Assembly (NCBI GenBank): GCA_016722075.1
Contig: JADKGW010000001.1
Coordinates: 3,782,001-3,846,000 of the forward strand
Source of the DNA: Candidatus Kouleothrix ribensis
Lineage (GTDB): Bacteria; Chloroflexota; Chloroflexia; Chloroflexales; Roseiflexaceae
Reading direction: 5' to 3'
DNA: 64,000 bases
Made by a program: the position numbers and the translations under genes. This document shows, piece after piece, positions 25,584-37,045 of this stretch. Each line of letters opens with the position of its first letter. The stretch's first letter is position 1. Under the pieces are notes generated by a model. The model worked only from the letters and a program-made list of their open reading frames with translations. It was not told the origin of the DNA and ran no database searches.

Positions 25584-25721
25584 GTTTTTGACCTGTCCAC
25601 AGATTACCCAGATTACCCAGACCGGCTTCTCCGGTGCCACCAGCGCAGTCCGCTCCGTTTTTGACCTGTCCACAGATTACCCAGATTAGCCAGATGAACG
25701 AACGCATAATCTGGGCAATCT
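25584..25721. repeat. two 38-base direct repeats and an inverted repeat
   Basis: Two 38-base copies start GTTTTTGACCTGTCCACAGA (25584-25621 and 25657-25694) and differ at one base. The second copy overlaps an inverted repeat, 25674-25688 pairing with 25707-25721 at 14 of 15 positions, directly after the alaS stop. It may end alaS transcription. Confidence 0.7.
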
Positions 25722-25735
25722 AGGTACCCTGGGGA

Positions 25736-28474
25736 TTATTTCGTGATCTGCTCGGCCACCAGCCGGCCAACCTGGGCCAGCGCCTCATCCAGCTTGCCGG
25801 CATCGCGCCCACCGGCCTGGGCCATGTCGGGCCGGCCGCCGCCGCCGCCGCCCATCAGCTGGGCCAGCGCCTTGACCATGGTGCCTGCATGCAGGCCGCG
25901 CTTGACCAGATCGGGCGTGACGACCGCCAGGATCTGTGGCTTTTCGCCCACCAGCGCGCCAAGTACCACCACGCCGCTGCCGATCTTGTCGCGCAGCCAG
26001 TCGCCCATCTCGCGCAGGTGCGTGGCATCGGGCGCCTCGACCCGCGCGGCCAGGTAGGCCAGGCCATTGTGATGCTGCACCTGCCCCAGCATGCTTTCGA
26101 GCGCACCACGCGCCGACTGCGCGCGCAGCGCCTCGAGCTCGCCCTGGCGCTGCTTCAGCTCACCCAGCAGCGCGTCGAGCCGATCGAGCGCGCCGGCTGG
26201 CGGCACGCCCAGCCGCCCGGCGAGATCGCGCAGCGTGGTGGCCTGCGCATCGACCCAGGCCTCGGCGCCCACACCGGTTAGCGCCTCGATCCGGCGCACG
26301 CCGCCGGCCACGCTGCTCTCGCTCACGATCCGGAAGAAGCCGATCTCGCCGGTGCGCGCCACATGCGTGCCGCCGCACAGCTCGCGCGAGCACATCACGC
26401 CGGCAGTCAGAAGCTGGGGGTCAGGCGGTGAAGATGCATGCTCCAGCTCCTGATCCCTGGCTCGCGGCTCCTGTTCCGCGCAGCCAACCGTCACCATGCG
26501 CACGCGGTCGCCATACTTCTCGCCAAACAGCGCCATAGCACCGCGATCGAGCGCAGCCTGATAATCGGTCACCTCCCACTCGACGGCAGTATCCGCACGC
26601 ACCCAGGCGTTGATACGCCGCTCGAGCTCACGCTGCTGTTCAGGCGTCACCTGGCGATTATGTGTGAAGTCGAAGCGTAGCCGCTCAGGTGCCACCAGCG
26701 AGCCGGCCTGCGTGGCATGTTCGCCCAGCAGATCGTGCAGCGCCCGGTGTAGCAGGTGCGTGGCGGTGTGGTTGCGCATGATCTCGCGGCGGCGCGCGGC
26801 ATCGACGCGGGCATCGACCATGTCGTTCACGCCGATCAGGCCATGCTCGACTGTGCCGTAGTGGACGATCAGGCCTGGCACTGGCCGCTGGGTATCGCGC
26901 ACCAGCACGCGGCCGCCCGGCGCATCGATCACGCCGGTATCGCCAACCTGGCCACCGCTCTCGGCATAGAACGGCGTGCGATCGAGCACGAGCTGCACCG
27001 GCTGCCCTGCAACCGCCTGGCTGACCGAGTCGCCGCCGCACACCAGTGCCAGCACGCGCCCGCTGGCGGCATAGTGCTGGTAGCCCTCGAAGGTTGTCGC
27101 GGGCAGGTCGATCTCGGCCCACACCTCGGCCTCGGCGCCGCGCTTGAACTGGGTGGCCGCCCGGCTACGCGCGCGCTGCTCGGCCATCGCCTGGGTATAG
27201 CCGCCCTCATCGACCGCCAGGCCCTGCTCAGCGGCGATCTTCTGGGTCAGGTCGAGCGGAAAGCCATAGGTATCCTTGAGCGTAAAGGCATCTTCGCCTG
27301 GAATCACCGCGCTACCACTGGCGCGTACCTGGCCGATCACCGCGCCGAGGCGTGTAATTCCGCCGGTCAGCGTACGCAGGAACTGGCGCTCCTCGGCATC
27401 GGTAGCCTCGAGGATGAACTGCTGGCGCTGGCGTAGCTCGGGGTAAGCCAGGCCCATCTGCGCGATCACCGTCTCGATCACCTCGGCCAGGAACGGCCGC
27501 TCGAAGCCGATCGTACGGCCCTGGTAGGCCGCGCGGCGTAGAATACGGCGCAGCACATACGAGCGGCCGGTATTGCCGGGCAGCACGCCGTCGGCGATCA
27601 GAAACGCCACCGCGCGGCTGTGATCGGCCACGGCGCGGTAGGGCGCGAAATGCGCCTGGTAGTGCGCCACGTCGCTGCCAAGCAGCGCGATCGTGCGCTC
27701 GATGATCGGCAGAAATACGTCGGTGTCGTAGTTCGAGCGCACGCCCTGCAGCACCATGGCCATGCGCTCGAGGCCCATACCGGTATCGACCGAGGGCCGC
27801 GGCAGCGGCTGCATGGTCGCGCGGTCGAACTGCATGAACACATTATTCCAGATCTCGACATAATCGGGGTCGTCGCTATTCACACCGGCCGCGCGCATTT
27901 TGCTCAGGTCGTCGCCCAGGTACACGGTAATCTCGGAGCACGGGCCGCATGGGCCGGTGTCGCCCATCACCCAGAAGTTATCTTTTTCGCCAAAGCGCAG
28001 CACACGGCTCGGGTCGGCGCCGGCCGCGATCCACAGCTGCGCGGCCTCGTCGTCGGCCGGCACACGCTGGTTGCCGGCAAAGACTGTAAACCATAAGCGC
28101 TCGACCGGCAGCGCGAACTCTTGCGTCAGCAGCTCCCAGGCCATGCTGATCGCCTCACGCTTGAAGTAGTCGCCAAACGAGAAGTTGCCAAGCATCTCGA
28201 AGAAGGTCTGGTGGCGTGGCGAAGGGCCGACTTCCTCGAGGTCGTTGTGCTTGCCCGACACGCGCATACACTTTTGCGCAGTGACAGCACGCTGGTATGC
28301 GCGCTGCTCGAGGCCCAGAAAGCTATCTTTGAACTGCACCATACCCGAATTGGTAAACAGCAAGGTTGGATCATTGCCGGGAATCAGCGACGCGCTTGGC
28401 ACGATCGTATGGCCGCGCGCCTCGAAGAACTTCAGATACGTTTGGCGAATATCTGCGCTCGAAACCGTATTCAT
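25736..28474 (-). CDS. alaS: alanyl-tRNA synthetase
   Basis: A 912-residue class II synthetase that charges tRNA-Ala. The N-terminal aminoacylation domain begins IRQTYLKFFEARGHTIVPSASLIP, with the class II motif FTNSGMVQFKD. The editing domain has HTATHLLHRALHDLLG and CGGTHVARTGEIG, whose histidines and cysteine bind zinc. The C-Ala oligomerisation part ends in a glycine-rich GGGGGGRPDMAQAGG. The start is the methionine at 28474 (MNTVSSADIR), with AAGGAA upstream. Confidence 0.96.
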   Translation of the reverse strand: MNTVSSADIRQTYLKFFEARGHTIVPSASLIPGNDPTLLFTNSGMVQFKDSFLGLEQRAYQRAVTAQKCMRVSGKHNDLEEVGPSPRHQTFFEMLGNFSFGDYFKREAISMAWELLTQEFALPVERLWFTVFAGNQRVPADDEAAQLWIAAGADPSRVLRFGEKDNFWVMGDTGPCGPCSEITVYLGDDLSKMRAAGVNSDDPDYVEIWNNVFMQFDRATMQPLPRPSVDTGMGLERMAMVLQGVRSNYDTDVFLPIIERTIALLGSDVAHYQAHFAPYRAVADHSRAVAFLIADGVLPGNTGRSYVLRRILRRAAYQGRTIGFERPFLAEVIETVIAQMGLAYPELRQRQQFILEATDAEERQFLRTLTGGITRLGAVIGQVRASGSAVIPGEDAFTLKDTYGFPLDLTQKIAAEQGLAVDEGGYTQAMAEQRARSRAATQFKRGAEAEVWAEIDLPATTFEGYQHYAASGRVLALVCGGDSVSQAVAGQPVQLVLDRTPFYAESGGQVGDTGVIDAPGGRVLVRDTQRPVPGLIVHYGTVEHGLIGVNDMVDARVDAARRREIMRNHTATHLLHRALHDLLGEHATQAGSLVAPERLRFDFTHNRQVTPEQQRELERRINAWVRADTAVEWEVTDYQAALDRGAMALFGEKYGDRVRMVTVGCAEQEPRARDQELEHASSPPDPQLLTAGVMCSRELCGGTHVARTGEIGFFRIVSESSVAGGVRRIEALTGVGAEAWVDAQATTLRDLAGRLGVPPAGALDRLDALLGELKQRQGELEALRAQSARGALESMLGQVQHHNGLAYLAARVEAPDATHLREMGDWLRDKIGSGVVVLGALVGEKPQILAVVTPDLVKRGLHAGTMVKALAQLMGGGGGGRPDMAQAGGRDAGKLDEALAQVGRLVAEQITK

Positions 28475-28559
28475 AATGACAGTAATTCCTTGCAATCGCG
28501 GCGCCGCAGCGGCGGGCCGCATGCCATAACCGGCACGCGATAGCGCATATGCTTGCGGC

Positions 28560-28589
28560 ATTGTACGGCATCCGACCAGCAGCCGTCAA
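28560..28589 (-). promoter_or_regulatory. promoter of alaS
   Basis: On the minus strand, TTGACG (28584-28589) and TACAAT (28560-28565) have an 18-base spacer. The start codon is about 85 bases downstream. It diverges from the rpsA promoter. Confidence 0.6.
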
Positions 28590-28625
28590 CTATTTTGCGG
28601 CGTGGTGAATTGTAAACTGAAACCC

Positions 28626-28654
28626 TTGCGTTTTGACTTTGGACGCCGTATAAT
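28626..28654 (+). promoter_or_regulatory. promoter of rpsA
   Basis: A perfect -10 TATAAT (28649-28654) is preceded at 17 bases by TTGCGT (28626-28631). The rpsA ATG is 53 bases further on. Confidence 0.65.
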
Positions 28655-28707
28655 GAGCCCATGCTACCGGGTAGCTACGCATCCAGCCCGTCTATTAGGG
28701 AAGGCGC

Positions 28708-29931
28708 ATGGAAGAGCAAGAACGAGCTACAGCCGACAAGCACGTCGATCTCGCATCCGGCCACGCCAACGGAACGCCCCACGATCTTTCAGCTGAAGAG
28801 GCAGAAGATCGCGCATTGATGGAGCAGTTCCTCCTCAACCCCGCGCACGATTACCGTAATCTCCAGTATGGCGACACCGTCGACGGAACGATTATGCGCG
28901 TCGACCGAGATGAGATCCTGGTCGATATCGGTTCAAAGGCCGAAGGGGTTGTGCCCGCGCGCGAAATGCAGTCGCTTACCTCGGACGATCGGGCGGCGTT
29001 GCGGCCCGGCGATGAGCTGCTGGTCTTCGTAGTTCAGACCGAAGACAAAGAAGGGCGCGCGGTGCTCTCGGTAGACAAGGCGCGCCAGGAAAAGAGCTGG
29101 CGACGGCTCCAGCAGAGCTTCGAGAGCAGCGAAGTGATCGAGGCCAAGGTCATCAACTACAACAAGGGCGGGCTGCTTGTGAATCTCGACGGCGTGCGCG
29201 GGTTCGTGCCGTCGTCGCAGGTGAGCGGGATCAGCCGCGGGCCCGAGACGCAGAAGCAGAGCGACATGGCCAAGCTGGTCGGCAGCTCGATGCCGCTCAA
29301 AGTGATCGAGATCAACCGCAACCGCAACCGGCTCATCCTGTCTGAGCGCCAGGCCGTGCAAGAGGTGCGCGAAGGCCGCAAGGACGAATTGCTCACCGCG
29401 CTGAAGGAGGGCGATGTCCGCACAGGCGTCGTCACCTCGATCGCCGATTTTGGCGCATTTGTCGACATCGGCGGCGCCGACGGGCTCGTTCACCTGTCGG
29501 AGCTGTCGTGGAGCCGCGTGAAACACCCCAGCGAAGTGCTCAAACCCGGCGATAGAGTCAAGGTCTACATCCTGAGTGTCGACCACGACCGCAAGCGGAT
29601 TGCGCTGTCGATCAAGCGAACCCAGAGCGAACCCTGGTCGACCGTCAACGAACGCTACCAGCTCGGCCAGATCATCGAAGGAACGATCACCCAACTGGCG
29701 TCGTTCGGCGCATTTGCACGCATCGAAGACGGTGTCGAAGGCCTCATTCACGTCTCCGAGATGGGCGATGGGCGCATCCAACATCCACGCGATGCCGTAC
29801 AAGAGGGTGATGTGATCAAGGCGCGGATCATCCGGATCGACCCGGCGCGCAAGCGCATGGGCCTGAGCATGCGCCAGCCCAACGATAGCGGCGACGCAGG
29901 CACACCCGCGCCCAGCGACGAACCGGAGTAG
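28708..29931 (+). CDS. rpsA: 30S ribosomal protein S1-like protein, four S1 domains
   Basis: A 407-residue RNA-binding protein with four S1 (OB-fold) domains at about residues 53-125, 140-212, 228-300 and 313-385. Each has the VxGxV...G.FV pattern, for example GDVRTGVVTSIADFGAFVDIGGADGLVHLSEL. The first 50 residues are acidic. It has four repeats rather than the six of enterobacterial S1, as is usual in many non-proteobacterial phyla. It should help the ribosome bind mRNA. It ends 44 bases before clpC. Confidence 0.9.
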   Translation: MEEQERATADKHVDLASGHANGTPHDLSAEEAEDRALMEQFLLNPAHDYRNLQYGDTVDGTIMRVDRDEILVDIGSKAEGVVPAREMQSLTSDDRAALRPGDELLVFVVQTEDKEGRAVLSVDKARQEKSWRRLQQSFESSEVIEAKVINYNKGGLLVNLDGVRGFVPSSQVSGISRGPETQKQSDMAKLVGSSMPLKVIEINRNRNRLILSERQAVQEVREGRKDELLTALKEGDVRTGVVTSIADFGAFVDIGGADGLVHLSELSWSRVKHPSEVLKPGDRVKVYILSVDHDRKRIALSIKRTQSEPWSTVNERYQLGQIIEGTITQLASFGAFARIEDGVEGLIHVSEMGDGRIQHPRDAVQEGDVIKARIIRIDPARKRMGLSMRQPNDSGDAGTPAPSDEPE

Positions 29932-29975
29932 ATCCGGGGGCCAGGGGCGAGGAACTACACGAGTGGAGAACTATT

Positions 29976-32519
<2,544 letters not shown>

Positions 32520-32543
32520 CGCGACGGCCTGCTGCACAGGCGT

Positions 32544-32578
32544 GGGGCTGCGAGTGTATGCTCGCAGCCCCTCTTTGT
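32544..32578 (+). terminator. intrinsic terminator of clpC
   Basis: A perfect 11-bp stem, GGGGCTGCGAG (32544-32554) with CTCGCAGCCCC (32561-32571), a 6-base loop, then TCTTTGTGT, 25 bases after the clpC stop. Confidence 0.85.
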
Positions 32579-32643
32579 GTGCCGAGCCGGTGATCAGCAG
32601 GCGGGGCGCGGGCGCCCGCTCGCAGCGTGCATGGCCCGCGTGG

Positions 32644-32649
32644 TATAAT
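32644..32649 (+). promoter_or_regulatory. -10 element upstream of radA
   Basis: A perfect TATAAT. If it is used, the radA leader of about 160 bases would contain the palindromic repeat copy at 32.68-32.76 kb. No good -35 is seen. Confidence 0.4.
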
Positions 32650-32676
32650 TGGCACGGGTTGCGCGGTGGCGCGTGT

Positions 32677-32764
32677 TGCGGCAGCTCGGTACTTTCCCTT
32701 GTTTGTGCATACCGGCACGCTCTGCCGCAGGCAAACCCGCCGACTGCGTACCTCCTGTAATTGA
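32677..32764. repeat. dispersed palindromic repeat, copy 4
   Basis: The left arm TGCGGCAG (32677-32684) and full right arm CTGCCGCAGGC (32722-32732) are followed by the outer flank CCGCCGACTGCGTACCTCC ending near 32764. The flank mirrors the left flank of copy 2. It lies in the leader of radA. Confidence 0.75.
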
Positions 32765-32815
32765 GCATATCGTTACGCCACATCGCACGGCTCGTGCAGC
32801 GGAGCATCGACACGA

Positions 32816-34219
32816 TTGGCCAAAACACGCACAATCTATATCTGCCAGCAGTGCGGCTCGCAGCAAACGCGCTGGATGGGCAAGTGCCCCGACTGCGACA
32901 CCTGGGACAGCCTGGTCGAGCAGGTCGAACGCAAAGAGCCGGCCGGCGGCCGCGGGCGCGGGCCAACTGGCCCGACCGGCGCCAACACGCCGGTGCCGCT
33001 GCGCGCCGTGCCGACCGGCGGCTTCGAGCGGCTGCCGGTACTGGGCGACGAGTTCGCGCGCGTGCTGGGCGGCGGCATGGTGCCTGGTAGCCTGGTGCTG
33101 ATCGGCGGCGATCCCGGCATCGGCAAATCGACCCTGCTGACCGAAGCAGCCGCCCAGTTTGCCGAGCAGATCGGCCCGGCGCTGTATGTCTCGGCCGAAG
33201 AGTCGATCCAGCAGATCCGGCTGCGCGCGACGCGCATGGGCCTCAACCCCGAGCAGTTGCTGGTATATTCCGAGACCAGCCTCGACGCGATCCTCGAGCA
33301 GATCGACCAGATTCGCCCGCGCCTGGTGGTGGTCGACTCGATCCAGACGGTGTACCTGGAGGATCTGACCTCGGCGGCAGGTAGCGTCAGCCAGGTGCGC
33401 GAGGGCGCGCTGCGGCTGCTGCGGCTGGCGAAAAACACCGGCATCCCCATGTTCCTGGTTGGGCATGTGACCAAAGAGGGCGCAATCGCCGGGCCGCGCG
33501 TGCTCGAACATATCGTCGATGCAGTGCTCTACCTGGAGGGCGATCGCTTCCACCAGTACCGGCTGCTGCGCGGCGTGAAGAATCGCTTCGGCTCGACCGA
33601 CGAGGTCGGCGTGTTCGAGATGACCCAGGCCGGCATGCGCGAGGTGCCGAACCCTTCGCAGGTGTTCCTGGCCGAGCGCAGCGCCGGCACGCCTGGCTCG
33701 GCTGTGGCGGTGACGATGGAAGGCACGCGCCCACTGCTGGTTGAGGTGCAGGCCCTCACCGCCAACACCGGCAGCGCCCAGCCGCGCCGCACCGCCAACG
33801 GCTTCGACATGAACCGCCTGCTCATGCTGATCGCCGTGCTCAGCAAACGCGTCGGCTTGCCGCTGTTCAACCAGGATATTTATGTCAACATCGTCGGTGG
33901 GCTGCGCATCACCGAGCCGGCTGCCGACCTGGCGGTGGCCGTGGCGATCGCGTCGTCGTACCGCAACCAGCGTGTACGCAGCGACCTCGTGCTGGTGGGC
34001 GAGGTCGGCCTCTCGGGCGAGCTGCGTAGCACCAGCCAGCTCGACCGGCGGCTGGGCGAGGCGGCCAAGCTGGGCTTCAAGCGCTCGCTGTACCCACGCA
34101 CCAGCGCACCGCCGAAAGTCGAGGGCATGAGCCTGGCCGAGGTGCGCTCGGTGGCCGATGCGGTCGATCTCGCGCTTGAGCGCGGTGGTGGCGACCAGCC
34201 CGCAGCAGAAATAGCCTGA
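32816..34219 (+). CDS. radA: DNA repair protein RadA
   Basis: A 467-residue RecA-like protein that helps branch migration in recombinational repair. The N-terminal zinc finger CQQCG...CPDC is at residues 10-27, Walker A GGDPGIGKST at 97-106, and the RadA signature KNRFGSTDEVG near 258-268. The C-terminus is a Lon-protease-like domain (VNIVGGLRITEPAADLAVAVAIASS). Translation starts at TTG with GGAGC about 10 bases before it. Confidence 0.95.
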   Translation: MAKTRTIYICQQCGSQQTRWMGKCPDCDTWDSLVEQVERKEPAGGRGRGPTGPTGANTPVPLRAVPTGGFERLPVLGDEFARVLGGGMVPGSLVLIGGDPGIGKSTLLTEAAAQFAEQIGPALYVSAEESIQQIRLRATRMGLNPEQLLVYSETSLDAILEQIDQIRPRLVVVDSIQTVYLEDLTSAAGSVSQVREGALRLLRLAKNTGIPMFLVGHVTKEGAIAGPRVLEHIVDAVLYLEGDRFHQYRLLRGVKNRFGSTDEVGVFEMTQAGMREVPNPSQVFLAERSAGTPGSAVAVTMEGTRPLLVEVQALTANTGSAQPRRTANGFDMNRLLMLIAVLSKRVGLPLFNQDIYVNIVGGLRITEPAADLAVAVAIASSYRNQRVRSDLVLVGEVGLSGELRSTSQLDRRLGEAAKLGFKRSLYPRTSAPPKVEGMSLAEVRSVADAVDLALERGGGDQPAAEIA

Positions 34220-34315
34220 AGGCGGTTCTTTTTGGCTTGGCGTACGGTATTGTAGATATCAGCCCGCCTGGAGCGATCGTCGGCGCGCGGCAGCTGAGTA
34301 TTGATCGGGGCAGTA

Positions 34316-35389
34316 ATGAATGTCAGCCTCAACTTCCTGGTTCGCATCCTGGGTATGAGCCTGCTGGCATACATTGGCCACGGCGTTGGCAAAGCGCTAT
34401 CGAGCCCGACCCCGGCCGAAAACGAACAGCTGGCCACGCAACTGCTCACGCTGGCCGGCGCGGGCCTGGGCTTGCTCACCACGCACCGCTGGACGATCGA
34501 TCCGCTGCATCGCGGCCTGCGCTATATCAAGAGCATCTCGATCAACGAGCTGACGGCGATGCTGTTCGGGGCCTTGCTGGGCCTGCTGTTCGCGCTGCTG
34601 CTCTCGGTGCCGCTGGCCCAGCTGCCGCGGCCGTTCGGCCAGTTCCTACCAATCGGCGCCGCGCTGTCACTGGCCTACCTCGGCGCCACGCTCTTCTCGG
34701 CGCGCAAGAAAGATATCGGTGCCCTGCTGCGCGCGACGCGCACGCCCGCGCTGGTGTTGCCCCAGCAGCTGCTCGAGCGCGTGCAGACGCCAAACCGCTA
34801 TATTCTCGACACCTCGGCGATCATCGACGGCCGGATCGCACAGGTCGGCAAGACCGGCTTCATCGACGGCGCGATCATTGTGCCGAACTTCGTGCTGAAC
34901 GAGCTGCAGTCGCTGGCCGACTCGGCCGACGATCTGCGGCGCGCCAAGGGCCGGCGCGGACTCGACATTCTGAATACTATGCAGAAAGATGCCACCCCAC
35001 CGATCGAGGTGGTCGAGGTCGATGTCGCTGGCGCGCAACAGGTCGACGACAAACTGATCATTCTGGCACGCCAGTATCGCTGCCCGGTGATCACCAACGA
35101 CCACAACCTCGGGCGGGTAGCCGAGCTGCAGGGCGTCAAAGTGCTGAGCCTCAACCAGCTCTCCGACGCGGTGCGCCCGCCGGTGGTGCCGGGGCAAGAG
35201 CTGCGCGTGCTGATCCGCGACAGCGGGCGCGAGCGCGAGCAGGGGATTTCGTTTCTGCACGACGGCACGATGATCGTGGTCGAAGACGCACGCCGCCTGA
35301 TCGGCCAGGAGATCACCGCAGTTGTCACGCGTGTGCATCAGACGCAGACCGGGCGGATTGTGTTTGCACACCTGAATAACGGCAAATAG
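34316..35389 (+). CDS. PIN/TRAM-domain membrane protein (YacL-like)
   Basis: A 357-residue protein with four N-terminal membrane helices (about residues 5-125). A PIN nuclease domain follows, starting at RYILDTSAIIDGRIAQV, with acidic residues in DTSAIIDGR and NDHNLG. The last 60 residues form a TRAM RNA-binding domain. Order and length match YacL of Bacillus, which is linked to rRNA and RNA processing. The ATG at 34316 is preferred over the TTG at 34301. In Firmicutes, too, radA neighbours yacL, so the order is conserved. Confidence 0.88.
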   Translation: MNVSLNFLVRILGMSLLAYIGHGVGKALSSPTPAENEQLATQLLTLAGAGLGLLTTHRWTIDPLHRGLRYIKSISINELTAMLFGALLGLLFALLLSVPLAQLPRPFGQFLPIGAALSLAYLGATLFSARKKDIGALLRATRTPALVLPQQLLERVQTPNRYILDTSAIIDGRIAQVGKTGFIDGAIIVPNFVLNELQSLADSADDLRRAKGRRGLDILNTMQKDATPPIEVVEVDVAGAQQVDDKLIILARQYRCPVITNDHNLGRVAELQGVKVLSLNQLSDAVRPPVVPGQELRVLIRDSGREREQGISFLHDGTMIVVEDARRLIGQEITAVVTRVHQTQTGRIVFAHLNNGK

Positions 35390-35438
35390 CTGCGGAGTAT
35401 TCTGCCCAGGCAACGTAGAAGCATACAGGTCGAATCAT

Positions 35439-35906
35439 ATGCGGGCCGTGCTACAACGCGTGACCGAGGCGTCAGTCACAGTCGAGGGCCAGGTTGTGGG
35501 CCAGATTGGGCACGGCCTGCTGATCTTGCTCGGCATTGGTGCTGGCGACGACGCGGCCACGGCGGCGCAGCTGGCCGAGAAGATCGCGAACCTGCGCATC
35601 TTCGCCGACGCGCAGGGCCGCTTCAACCGCTCGGCGATCGAGGCCGGCGCGGCCGCGCTGGTTGTGTCGCAGTTTACGCTCTACGCCGATACACGGCGCG
35701 GGCGGCGGCCAGGCTTCAGCGCTGCCGCCGCGCCCGAGCTGGCCGCGCCGCTAGTCGATGCGTTCGCAGCCGCATTGCACGCGCACGGGCTAGAGATCGC
35801 GCAGGGCATGTTTGGCAGGCATATGGCAGTCGCGCTGGTGAACGACGGGCCAGTCACAATCATCCTCGATAGCTCGACCCTTCGCGAGCCAGGCGCGGCG
35901 CAGTAG
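35439..35906 (+). CDS. dtd: D-aminoacyl-tRNA deacylase
   Basis: A 155-residue enzyme that removes D-amino acids (and glycine from tRNA-Ala) from mischarged tRNAs. The two signature motifs are present: SQFTLYAD (near residues 77-84) and the C-terminal NDGPVTI (near 138-144). These create the cross-subunit Gly-cisPro site in the dimer. The small gene that follows starts 5 bases after its stop. Confidence 0.95.
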   Translation: MRAVLQRVTEASVTVEGQVVGQIGHGLLILLGIGAGDDAATAAQLAEKIANLRIFADAQGRFNRSAIEAGAAALVVSQFTLYADTRRGRRPGFSAAAAPELAAPLVDAFAAALHAHGLEIAQGMFGRHMAVALVNDGPVTIILDSSTLREPGAAQ

Positions 35907-35911
35907 CCACG

Positions 35912-36157
35912 ATGAATCACGATCAGCGTACCGAAATCTTGCGCGGGCTGGCCGAGGCCGCCATGCGCCGGCGCATGGCCACCCCGGCGCGCCTGCTGCT
36001 CGATATCATCGCGCCAGTGGGCTTCCTGGCCGGGCAGGCTGCGCTATTCATCCGGCCGCTCGTCCCGCGCGGGCGCTGGCACACCTACCTGACTGCACTA
36101 AGCGACGAGCAGGGCTGGCAAGTACTACACCAGCTCATAGATCAGCAAGACTGTTGA
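35912..36157 (+). CDS. small uncharacterised protein
   Basis: An 81-residue protein with a charged N-terminal helix, one hydrophobic segment (LLLDIIAPVGFLAGQAALFI, about 29-48) and a C-terminal helix. It could be membrane associated. It begins 5 bases after dtd with a poor ribosome-binding site and is probably coupled to it. The -35 of the next promoter overlaps its stop codon. I do not recognise a family. Confidence 0.6.
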   Translation: MNHDQRTEILRGLAEAAMRRRMATPARLLLDIIAPVGFLAGQAALFIRPLVPRGRWHTYLTALSDEQGWQVLHQLIDQQDC

Positions 36158-36182
36158 CAAACGATCTCTTTTGGTTTAGACT
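36154..36182 (+). promoter_or_regulatory. promoter of the membrane-protein/MutL operon
   Basis: A consensus TTGACA (36154-36159) and TAGACT (36177-36182), 17 bases apart. The first gene starts 51 bases later. Confidence 0.65.
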
Positions 36183-36232
36183 TCAAGCCATACAAGGCTT
36201 GCCGCTGTAAAGAATTGTAGCGGAGTCCGACG

Positions 36233-37006
36233 GTGATACTACCTCCAATAACGTTGTTACTGCTAATCGTCGTACTGCTGGTTGTTATTCTGACATTCTC
36301 GCACCATGCCCGCGCGGTGGCCGGCAAGCGGCCATTCAACCGGCGGGCGCTGCCGGCACTCGATCCGATCTGGCAGGCATTGGCGCGTGGCGCCGAGACC
36401 GGCCGCGCGATCCACCTCTCGCCGGGCAGCGGATCGATCGGCGCACGCGGCTCGACCGTCGAGACGGTCGCCGGGCTGCTGGCAGCCGAGCGGGTGGCCA
36501 GTGAGGCCGCGCTCAACGGCGCCCCGCTGCTCACCAGCAGCGGCGACGCAGTGGCGCACCTCGCACTGCGCGGCACACTGCGGCAAGCCTACCAGCGCGC
36601 CGGGCTCGGGCAAGACTACGATCCGGTCAATGTGCAGCTGCTGGCGCATCAAGACCCAATGGCCTATGCCTCGGGGATGACCACGCTATACGGCCGGCAG
36701 AAACTCGAGGCCAGCCAGCTGATCGGTAGCTTTGGCCAGGAAGTGCTGCTCGCCAGCGAGAACGGCGCGCAGCAGGGCGTGCCGCAGGTAGGCGGCGCCA
36801 CCACCACCACCGCACTTCCACTGCTGTACCTGACCACCGACGCGACCTTGATCGGCGAAGAGATCTACGCCGCCGAGGCATATCTTTCGCGCTCGCCCGC
36901 GCCCCAGGCCCGCCTGATGACGATCGACACATTGCGCACTGTGATCATCCTTGCGATTGTCGTGCTGCTGGTCATCGCCGCAAGCGGAATTCAGATCGCC
37001 CTATAA
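36233..37006 (+). CDS. membrane protein, DUF6754-like
   Basis: A 257-residue protein starting at GTG, with CGGAG upstream. One N-terminal helix (LLLLIVVLLVVIL, about 8-22) and one C-terminal helix (TVIILAIVVLLVIAAS, about 236-252) bracket an alanine-rich domain of about 210 residues (HLSPGSGSIGARGSTVETVAGLLAAERVAS; GALPLLYLTTDATLIGEEIYAAEAYLS-like). I recall similar proteins annotated DUF6754; that is memory, not a search. It is the first of five genes ending with a MutL-like ATPase. The function is unknown. Confidence 0.72.
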   Translation: MILPPITLLLLIVVLLVVILTFSHHARAVAGKRPFNRRALPALDPIWQALARGAETGRAIHLSPGSGSIGARGSTVETVAGLLAAERVASEAALNGAPLLTSSGDAVAHLALRGTLRQAYQRAGLGQDYDPVNVQLLAHQDPMAYASGMTTLYGRQKLEASQLIGSFGQEVLLASENGAQQGVPQVGGATTTTALPLLYLTTDATLIGEEIYAAEAYLSRSPAPQARLMTIDTLRTVIILAIVVLLVIAASGIQIAL

Positions 37007-37045
37007 CACCGTTGGCCCAAATACTTGATCAACGAGGCAGATAGC

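Noticed and set aside
28474..28560. T-box leader before alaS
   Set aside because: The leader is only about 85 bases and has no T-box sequence, specifier loop or terminator.
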